A DNA stretch of 39,089 nt from Acidobacteriota bacterium (GTDB taxonomy: Bacteria > Acidobacteriota > Terriglobia > 20CM-2-55-15), in the NCBI GenBank assembly GCA_022821265.1, contig JAJEDW010000154.1:1-39089 (forward strand), in the 5' to 3' direction. The first letter of the stretch is position 1, and the number at the start of each line of letters is the position of its first letter. Under the pieces are notes generated by a model. It did no database searches and was not told where the DNA came from. It saw only the letters and a list, made by a program, of their open reading frames with translations. The position numbers were made by a program, and so were the translations under genes. Below are positions 33,501-39,089 of this stretch, one piece after another.

Positions 33501-35705
33501 CAGCCTTGCGCGCGCTTCCTCGAAGGAACCGACGCGAAGCGACGACGGGAACACCTCGACGGCGTTCTCTTCCCGCATCAGCAACTCCGCCTCTTCCAAC
33601 CACGCGACGGCCGTTCGCACGCGCGTGTCGTCGGTCACCGAGTCGCGCCGGAACGCGTGGTCCTCGTCCTCGCCCAGGATCTCGCCGGCGGTGGCCACGA
33701 CCTCGCCCCCGAGGCGCTTCTTGCGATCCAGACCGCGTAACGCCCGGAGGATGCCGTGGATCTCCGCCCGGGTCAGGCGCGAGCGGGCCGACATGCCGAA
33801 CTGGCGTTCCACGTCCTCCGCCGCGTAGAGGAGGACGCAGCGCGCCGACGCGCGGTCCCGTCCCGCACGTCCCGCCTCCTGAATGTAGTTCTCGAGCGAA
33901 CCGGGCACGTCGGCATGTATCACCAGGCGGACGTCCGGTTTGTCGATGCCCATGCCGAAGGCGTTGGTCGCGGCGATCGCACGCAGCTCGCCGCCGATGA
34001 AGCGCTGCTGGACGTTCTTCCGGGTTTCCGGCGGCACGCCCGCGTGGAAATGGTCCGCGGCGATGCGCCGCCCCCGCAGGAACTCCGCGACGTCCTCGGT
34101 CTGGCGGCGCGTCGCGCAATACACGATGGCGCCGCCCGGCCGGTCCGGCGGCAGGTGGGACATCAGGACGTCGTAGATGGCCGTGAACTTCTCGCTGCCG
34201 GCCGCCGGGATCACCTCGAACATCAGATTCGATCGCTCGGCCCCGCCGTCGAAGACCCGGAGGCCGATGCCGACCCTGTCCCGAAAGTGGCGAACGATAT
34301 CCTCGGTGACGTCCGGCTTCGCGGTCGCGGTCAGGCACAGCACCGGCGGAACCGGGCCGTCGCGGGCGGACTCCCGGATGTACCGCCCCACGTACCGGTA
34401 GTCGGGCCGGAAGTCGTGGCCCCAACGCGACAGGCAGTGCGCCTCGTCCAGCACCCAACCGCCGATCTCGCGTTGATCGAGCACCCGGCGCACGGACCGC
34501 CCGCGAAGCTGCTCGGGAGAGATGATGAGAATGCCGGCGTCACCCAGCCGCACGCGGTCCAGGGCGTCGGCCCGCTCCGGCATCGACAGCATCCCGTTGA
34601 CCGTGACGCACGAGCCGATCCCGCGCGCCTCCAGGCCCGCCACCTGGTCGGCCATCAGCGCCACCAGCGGCGAGATCACCACGGTCAACGCGCCCGTCTT
34701 GTCGTAACGCGAAAGAGCCGGCAACTGGTAACAGAGGGACTTGCCCGCGCCCGTGGGCAGTATCGCCAGCACGTGCTCGCCGGCCATGGCCGCCTCGACA
34801 ATGGACTGTTGCATCGGGCGCCCGTCACCTCCGGCCGGCTCCGGACGGAAACCCGGAAACCCGAACCAGCGCCGGAGCTCGGCGCCCGCATCGTGCCGTT
34901 CCCGGCACCAGCCGCAACCGGGGTCACGGCAGGCGGTGTCCCGCAGCCGGCGCACGATCCGCCCCGCCTCCGGGAACTGGTGACGCACCCATGGCGGCAT
35001 CACCGAATTGCCGCCGGCCACCGACAGCCACGCCAGCGCGTAGGCCAGCGCCCAGCCGGAGCCCGCGGCCCCCGCGGCGATCCGGCGTCCTTGATTGACG
35101 CAGGCCGCACGCTCCAGCCTCGAGCGGATCGCCGACATGGCCTCTTCGGCGGAGGGCCGGCGGGCGTTCCTCAACTCACGGAACAGGTCGTCGAGGGCGC
35201 GGTCCCGGCCGTCGGGGTCCGGGGTGCAGAGCCAGTGCCAGGCTGCCGACAGATCCGGCGCGGCGTTCCTCAATGCGCTCCGTTGATCACCGAAGACGTC
35301 CAACGCCAGGCGGGCGTCGAGCTCCGGGTCGTTCCGCCGACTGCCCAGGAGCCGGCCGTCCTGGTAGTGCTTCACGAGGATGTGATACGGATTGGCGGGA
35401 AACGCCAGGGGACTCAGACGCAAGGTGTCGATGACGGGCAATCGGAGCAGCCGCAAGCCGGGCCGGACGGCCGTCAGGTGCGGAAGGTCGAAGTCGACCA
35501 CGTTGTGGCCCAGGACCGTGGAGGCCCCGTTGGCCAGAGCATCCAGACGGTCCAACGCCCCCGACAGGCCGCTCCCGCCGAAAACGACACGCTCGCCGGT
35601 GTCCGCGCGCAAGCCGGCAAACGCACGGATGCGGCCGTCCCTCGTGCTGACCTCCAGGTCCAGCGAGAGGCAATCGCGGTGAGAACGTCGCATTAGATGT
35701 TGCAT
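30576..35705 (-). CDS. Exonuclease-RecQ helicase-UvrD-like helicase fusion protein
   Basis: A 1709-residue (from the ATG at 35705; in-frame ATGs at 35750 and 35693 are alternatives) three-enzyme fusion. Domain 1 (about 10-145) is a DEDD-type 3'-5' exonuclease fold: LSLDLEVS (D16, E18), GHNVVDFDLPHL (66-77), VIDTLRLSPLAF, and NDPELDARLAL (D130). Next is a small Cys/His cluster (C259, C264, C267, H271). Domain 2 (about 295-640) is RecQ-type SF2: LPTGAGKSLCYQLPAL (316-331), DEAH (420-423), SRWGHDFRPDY, FGMGIDKPDVRLVIH and QEAGRAGRD (609-617). About 640-1070 is a winged-helix-like and helical linker. Domain 3 (about 1085-1580) is UvrD-like SF1: LAGPGSGKTRVL, VDEYQD (1230-1235), GDDDQNIYAF, TAHRAKGLEFDHVVVLDGG and QLYYVAMTRARE. 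The last 125 residues are a separate basic/beta-rich domain. Two opposite-polarity-capable motors on one chain suggest repair or defence; exact function unknown. Confidence 0.9.
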   Translation of the reverse strand: MQHLMRRSHRDCLSLDLEVSTRDGRIRAFAGLRADTGERVVFGGSGLSGALDRLDALANGASTVLGHNVVDFDLPHLTAVRPGLRLLRLPVIDTLRLSPLAFPANPYHILVKHYQDGRLLGSRRNDPELDARLALDVFGDQRSALRNAAPDLSAAWHWLCTPDPDGRDRALDDLFRELRNARRPSAEEAMSAIRSRLERAACVNQGRRIAAGAAGSGWALAYALAWLSVAGGNSVMPPWVRHQFPEAGRIVRRLRDTACRDPGCGWCRERHDAGAELRRWFGFPGFRPEPAGGDGRPMQQSIVEAAMAGEHVLAILPTGAGKSLCYQLPALSRYDKTGALTVVISPLVALMADQVAGLEARGIGSCVTVNGMLSMPERADALDRVRLGDAGILIISPEQLRGRSVRRVLDQREIGGWVLDEAHCLSRWGHDFRPDYRYVGRYIRESARDGPVPPVLCLTATAKPDVTEDIVRHFRDRVGIGLRVFDGGAERSNLMFEVIPAAGSEKFTAIYDVLMSHLPPDRPGGAIVYCATRRQTEDVAEFLRGRRIAADHFHAGVPPETRKNVQQRFIGGELRAIAATNAFGMGIDKPDVRLVIHADVPGSLENYIQEAGRAGRDRASARCVLLYAAEDVERQFGMSARSRLTRAEIHGILRALRGLDRKKRLGGEVVATAGEILGEDEDHAFRRDSVTDDTRVRTAVAWLEEAELLMREENAVEVFPSSLRVGSFEEARARLGRASVTDTYRGQLLRIARTLIEARADEGVTTDELMGASGLDADGVRGALYDLERLGVATNDTVLTAFVHAGIERSSAKRLERAVELETALIAHMREAAPDMGAEDTSVLHLRTASQVLRDAGLADPLPERLWRILRSIAHDGRGEDGAAGSMAVRKPDRESVQVRLHREWPALEETARLRRQAAGRLLEHLLARLPSESRGTDLLVETTLGKLTGAIESDLFLKARIRFPAKLLGHALLWLHDQEVIRLNRGLAVFRPAMTIRLLRGERRGFAKADFEPLALHYKGQVLQIHVMMEFASRGLRTMSEALRLAMDYFMLKEQDFLSRWLPGRDREIGRETTPESWRRIVESLKNPVQQRIVADDREQTNVLVLAGPGSGKTRVLVHRIAYLVRARRENPRGILALAYNRHAAADIRRRLDGLIGREARGVTVLTCHALAMRLAGASFTGRSERPDDDDFRDIVRRAVGLLRGEGLPAEEADERRERLLAGFRWILVDEYQDIDAEQYALISALAGRTLDDEAGKLTLFAVGDDDQNIYAFNGTSVAFIRGFERDYGPKPVYLTANYRSTGHIVAAANAVIGPARDRLKARQAIHVDRARAKDPPGGPWQELDPVSRGRVQLLPAAPDPVSQARAAMAELERLSGLSPNWDWSRVAVIAREWKYLAPVRAFCELQGIPVQMGNEEIPGFWRLRETRAFVAWLRARGSDVAAGRAMRAWVDAQPPNPWNELLRQALDEHALEAGDAEIPVNHFVEWLAEWGRDIRRRQRGLLLLTAHRAKGLEFDHVVVLDGGWMDAARGGDPDEVRQLYYVAMTRARETLALLHFGQPHRLHEPLLGKSCVTRREPTALPPVPGALTYRHVHPGLDEVDLGFAGRHDPSRSVHGAIAALSPGDPLRTRVVDGHRWQLLDRNGTLVGRLAGNFRPADGARCRSAEVRAIVNWGREASKPEFQDGVKCDAWEVVVPALVFEPDGRSAT

Positions 35706-36147
35706 CCGTCTTTGCGGCGTCGGGACCCGACGGCCACGTGTCACCGACACCCTCGGACGGCGGACAGCGTCGACGTCCGGCTCCCGACAGGACCGCGGTG
35801 TCCGTTACAGGCGCGATCGAAACGTCCGATACACACTCCGTCGGAGTTCACTCGAGAAGCGCGACTTCGAGAGAACCTCGCCGAGTAGTCCGAAACTGCC
35901 GTGGGTCCGCACAAGAATAGCCGATGACCGCGGGGCTTCGCGAGATGTTCACCGGGCGACCCGATGATGCAGGACTCGAACACCCGTCATCCGCCAAGCG
36001 CCGCGAGATCCCCTTCGAGCGAGAGGTGAAACCCCACGTGCCCGACGCCCGGATCGACACGGAACGCCGCGACCCCCACGATGGCAAGGTCGGTCGCAGC
36101 CGCACTGAGCGGCCAGTCGACCGAGTGTGCGACCTGCCGCTTCTATC
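35706..36147. other. Intergenic region with a coding-like remnant, no intact gene
   Basis: No gene with a start and family motif is present. On the minus strand an open frame from about 36142 to TGA at 35987 reads like protein (DWPLSAAATDLAIVGVAAFR, then VDPGVGHVGFHLSLEGDL) but begins right after a TAG and has no start codon, so it may be the tail of a lost gene or chance. The rest carries the likely promoter of the helicase fusion, which was not located. Confidence 0.3.
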
Positions 36148-36176
36148 GTGACAATATCGCGCCGCTACCTTAAAAT
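36148..36176 (+). promoter_or_regulatory. Strong promoter of the AAA_14 gene (near-leaderless)
   Basis: GTGACA (36148-36153) and TAAAAT (36171-36176) are spaced by exactly 17 bp, each matching consensus at five of six positions. Transcription should begin near 36183, 3 nt before the ATG. There is no ribosome binding site, consistent with leaderless translation. Confidence 0.6.
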
Positions 36177-36185
36177 TGCCCTGAC

Positions 36186-37448
36186 ATGTGGTTCCCGCGC
36201 GCACTGGAGCCGGAGTTGCGGCGCTTGGCGGACTCGTTTCCGATTGTGGTGCTGACCGGCCCCCGGCAGGTAGGCAAGACCTCCCTGCTGGAACGGTCTT
36301 TCCCGGCGCACCGCTTCGTGGCGCTCGACGCGGGCCAGAACGCCGAAACCGCGGAGACTCGCCCGGAGGAGTTCCTCGACACGCATCGTCCGCCGGTCAT
36401 ACTCGACGAAATCCAGTACGCGCCCGGACTGCTCCGCCACATCAAGGCGCGGGTGGACCGGCGCCGGAAGCCGGGACAATACCTTCTCACCGGCTCGCAG
36501 ACGTTCCCGCTGATGCAGTCGGTCTCGGAGAGCCTTGCGGGCCGCGCGGCCGTGGTGCCGCTGCTGGGTCTGTCGGCGGACGAGTGGCTGTCGGCGCCGG
36601 AACTGGCGGCCGCGCATGCGCCGACGGAGTTCCTCTGGCGCGGCAGCTACCCCGGCCTCTGGGCGCCCGACAACGCCGCGCCGACGCGCGACCGATGGTA
36701 TCAAGGCTATGTGGCGACGTACCTGGAGCGCGATGTCCGCAACCTGCTCAACGTGTCGCGGTTGCGCGATTTCGAACGTTTCCTGCGGGCCTCGGCCGCG
36801 CGCACCGGACAGCTCCTGAACATGTCGGAACTCGGACGCGACGTCGGCGTCTCGGCCACCACGGCCCGCGAGTGGATCAGCGTGCTCGTGACCTCCGGGC
36901 AGATTGCGCTGCTGGAACCGTATCATCGTTCCCTCGGAAAGCGCCTCGTCAAGAGCCCCAAGCTCTACTTCGCCGACACCGGACTGGCCGCCTACCTGGC
37001 CGGATTCCAGTCCGCGGGCGCACTGCTGAATTCGCCGGCCATCGGCGCCTTCTGGGAGAACCACGTGGTGGGCCAGTGGATCCGCTATCGCGACTGGCAC
37101 GCGCCGCCCCTGCAGCTCTGGTTCTGGCAGGATCGGACCGGCCGCGAGGTGGACCTGTTGCTCGAAAACGATCAGCGGCTCGTGCCGGTGGAGTGCAAGT
37201 GGAAGGAGCGTCCGGATGCCGGGGACGCCGCAGGCATCCGGCGGCTGCGCGCGCTCTACGGAAGCGCGGTCACGGCGGGTTTCATCGCCTGCACGACGGC
37301 GAGCGCCTTCCAGGTAGCGCCGGAGGTGACGGCCGTGCCCGGATGGCGGCTCCGCCCGGCGCCCTCCGGCCGCGTCGCCGAGACGATGTCGGCGGCGGCG
37401 GAACCACGCGCCGGGCGGTCTCGCGCCGCGGGCCGGAGCCCCGCGTAG
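36186..37448 (+). CDS. AAA_14/DUF4143 ATP-binding protein
   Basis: A 420-residue protein of the AAA_14 plus DUF4143 family. Walker A is LTGPRQVGKTSLLER (P-loop 25-32), Walker B is ILDEIQYAP (72-80) and a sensor is LLTGSQTFPLM. A winged-helix-like region follows (RTGQLLNMSELGRDVGVS, then TTAREWISVL), then KLYFADTGLAAYLAG. Near 320-338, DRTGREVDLLLEND and VPVECKWKE resemble a restriction-endonuclease-like core (ExVD...ExK). The last 40 residues are Ala/Arg-rich. The family is abundant in bacteria, often in mobile or defence regions, with no settled role. It lies between the helicase fusion and hsdM. Confidence 0.9.
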   Translation: MWFPRALEPELRRLADSFPIVVLTGPRQVGKTSLLERSFPAHRFVALDAGQNAETAETRPEEFLDTHRPPVILDEIQYAPGLLRHIKARVDRRRKPGQYLLTGSQTFPLMQSVSESLAGRAAVVPLLGLSADEWLSAPELAAAHAPTEFLWRGSYPGLWAPDNAAPTRDRWYQGYVATYLERDVRNLLNVSRLRDFERFLRASAARTGQLLNMSELGRDVGVSATTAREWISVLVTSGQIALLEPYHRSLGKRLVKSPKLYFADTGLAAYLAGFQSAGALLNSPAIGAFWENHVVGQWIRYRDWHAPPLQLWFWQDRTGREVDLLLENDQRLVPVECKWKERPDAGDAAGIRRLRALYGSAVTAGFIACTTASAFQVAPEVTAVPGWRLRPAPSGRVAETMSAAAEPRAGRSRAAGRSPA

Positions 37449-37602
37449 CTGACGGGCGGCGTGACATGCGAGCGCCGCTTCCGCGGCGTCTGCCGAGCGC
37501 GTGAGTTCCCCCGAGGACTACAGCCAGACGTCGGCATTGGAAACGCGCCATCGCTGAGTTACGCTCGGGGCGACTCGGAGAAGAGAACCGGAACCCGCAA
37601 CC

Positions 37603-38979
37603 ATGAACCACACGCAGATCGTCAGCTTCATATGGGGCGTCGCGGACCTGATCCGCGACACGTTCAAGCGCGGCAAGTACCAGGACGTGATCCTGCCCTT
37701 CACCGTTCTGCGGCGGCTGGACTGCGTGCTGGCGCCCACCAAGTCGAAGGTCCTGAAGGTCCAGGCGAAGTTCAAGGGCCGGATCGAGAACCTCGATCCG
37801 CAGCTTCGCCGCGCGTCCGGGTACGCGTTCTACAACACATCGCGCTACGACTTCGAGCGGCTGCTCGCCGACGCCCCCCACATCGCGCAGAACCTGCGCA
37901 ACTACATCGCCGGATTCAGCCCCAACATGCGCGAAGTTCTCGAGAAGTTCGACTTCGACAACACCATATCGAAGCTCGACGAGGCGGGTCTGCTCTTCCA
38001 GGTCGTGCAGCGGTTCGGCGATCCGAAGGTCGACCTGCACCCGCATGCGCTCGACAATCCCGTGATGGGCACGATTTTCGAGGAGCTCATCCGGAAGTTC
38101 AACGAGGCGCTGAACGAGAACCCCGGCGAGCACTTCACGCCGCGCGACGTCGTCCACCTGATGGTCGACCTGCTGCTGGCCGGCGACGAGGAACGGCTGC
38201 GCACGAAGGGGCGCGTGCTGAGCGTCTACGACCCCTGCTGCGGGTCCGGCGGCATGCTCACCATCGCCAAGGAGTACATCAACTTCGGAGAGCAGCGCGA
38301 CGGCGAATACGTCGCCGACGCGGTGAACGGCGACGCCGACATCCACCTGTTCGGCCAGGAGGTGAACCCGGAGACCTTCGCCGTCTGCAAGTCCGACCTG
38401 TTCATGAAGTCCATCGACGGGCGCGACGCGGAGAACGTCGTCTTCGGGAGCACGCTCTCGAACGACCGGCACAAGGGCGCCGCGTTCGACTACATGATCG
38501 CCAACCCACCGTACGGCAAGGACTGGAAGCGCGACCAGGCGGACGTCGAGGACGAGCACGCGCGGGGCGCGGGCGGCCGCTTCGCGCCCGGCCTGCCGCG
38601 GATCAGCGACGGCCAGCTCCTGTTCCTGCTCCACATGCTGGCGCACATGAACGACCCGGCCCAGGGCGGCTCGCGCGTGGCGATCATCATGAACGGCTCG
38701 CCGCTGTTCACGGGCGACGCCGGCAGCGGCGAAAGCGAGATCCGCCGGTGGATCCTCGAGAACGACCTTCTGGAAGCGTTGATCGCGCTGCCCGAACAGC
38801 TCTTCTACAACACGGGAATCGCCACCTACGTCTGGGTGCTCACGAACCGCAAGCGGCCCGAGCGGCGCGGCCAGGTTCAACTCATCGACGCCACGTCGTT
38901 CTGGACCCTTCTGCGCAAGAGCCTGGGCGCCAAGCGCCGAGAGATCCCCCTAGCCCGCATTTCTCACCGAGTCTACTGA
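37603..38979 (+). CDS. hsdM: Type I restriction-modification DNA methyltransferase subunit, C-terminally truncated
   Basis: N6-adenine methyltransferase subunit (HsdM) of a type I system; with HsdS it modifies, and with HsdR it restricts. The 458 residues have the HsdM N-terminal helical domain (FIWGVADLIRDTFKRGKYQD, then VILPFTVLRRLDC), GEHFTPRDVVHLMVDLL, SAM motif I YDPCCGSGGMLTIAKEY (209-225) and catalytic NPPYG (301-305). GIATYVWVLTNRK and QVQLIDATSFW follow. After LRKSLGAKRREI (about 448) the sequence turns into ARISHRVY and stops, where homologues continue, so the C-terminus appears lost. hsdS and hsdR are not visible in the window. The ATG has a purine-rich GAGAAGAG upstream, at long spacing. 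Confidence 0.88.
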   Translation: MNHTQIVSFIWGVADLIRDTFKRGKYQDVILPFTVLRRLDCVLAPTKSKVLKVQAKFKGRIENLDPQLRRASGYAFYNTSRYDFERLLADAPHIAQNLRNYIAGFSPNMREVLEKFDFDNTISKLDEAGLLFQVVQRFGDPKVDLHPHALDNPVMGTIFEELIRKFNEALNENPGEHFTPRDVVHLMVDLLLAGDEERLRTKGRVLSVYDPCCGSGGMLTIAKEYINFGEQRDGEYVADAVNGDADIHLFGQEVNPETFAVCKSDLFMKSIDGRDAENVVFGSTLSNDRHKGAAFDYMIANPPYGKDWKRDQADVEDEHARGAGGRFAPGLPRISDGQLLFLLHMLAHMNDPAQGGSRVAIIMNGSPLFTGDAGSGESEIRRWILENDLLEALIALPEQLFYNTGIATYVWVLTNRKRPERRGQVQLIDATSFWTLLRKSLGAKRREIPLARISHRVY

Positions 38980-39089
38980 AGCGGGCCGGCGGGCCTGGAT
39001 CGAGCGGATGGCAGCCGGGCGGCCGCCATGGGGCGGCTGAATCGACGGTTGACGGCCGCGATATCACGTCGTCGGAAGCGCAGCGGGGG
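38946..39089. mobile_element. Possible mobile-element end at the hsdM break
   Basis: Similarity to HsdM stops near 38946; the following CCTAGCCCGCATTTCTCACC (about 38948-38970) resembles, from memory, terminal repeats of IS elements of the IS1380 type. The remaining 110 bases to the window edge hold no intact gene. A possible short reading frame begins at ATG 39028 (MGRLNRRLTAAISRRRKRSG) and runs off the end. The call is tentative because the other end and any transposase are outside the window. Confidence 0.25.

Noticed and set aside
1-39089. CRISPR arrays, rRNA genes and riboswitches
   Set aside because: No regularly spaced repeats, no rRNA-like sequence and no recognisable riboswitch core were seen.

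Overview
High-GC bacterial chromosome segment. The combination of a DUF5916-type CBM9/outer-membrane barrel protein, an exported NHL-repeat protein, many TPR proteins, and the rpmF-plsX-fabD-acpP-fabF cluster suggests an Acidobacteriota-like or related Gram-negative lineage. This is an inference from gene content; there is no rRNA in the window.

Region 1 (1-25.5 kb) is dense housekeeping sequence. On the minus strand, an exported TPR protein (cut by the window edge) lies downstream of uvrB. A zinc-ribbon methyltransferase diverges from uvrB. Next is a minus-strand operon (8066 to 3206): two exported TPR proteins, RNase III (rnc), signal peptidase I (lepB) and a small secreted protein. Then come asnS on the plus strand, overlapping coaE tail to tail, folD with coaE nested in its end, a soluble lytic transglycosylase, the DUF5916/NHL pair, and ETF-ubiquinone oxidoreductase. 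A minus-strand operon runs from a promoter at about 23.43 kb: a membrane-anchored TPR protein, DUF177, rpmF, plsX, fabD, acpP and fabF, probably reading on into ETF-QO. Upstream lies nadA-acyP-apt-tRNA-Arg(CCU) with its own promoter.

Region 2 (25.7-27.6 kb) is a transition: tRNA-Ser(CGA) with a perfect TATAAT upstream, a GNAT acetyltransferase, and a YbdK/GCS2-type carboxylate-amine ligase.

Region 3 (27.6-39.1 kb) is an accessory island with looser spacing. It holds an orphan AbrB-type regulator, a 6-TM voltage-sensor-like K+ channel, a decayed higBA toxin-antitoxin module, and a small secreted/membrane gene pair. It also holds a giant (about 1709 aa) fusion of a DEDD exonuclease, a RecQ helicase and a UvrD-like helicase, an AAA_14/DUF4143 ATPase with a near-leaderless promoter, and an HsdM that ends early near a possible mobile-element junction. 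The exonuclease-RecQ-UvrD fusion is the most interesting object: three DNA-processing activities in one chain, beside a restriction-modification gene and toxin-antitoxin debris. It may act in DNA repair or genome defence.
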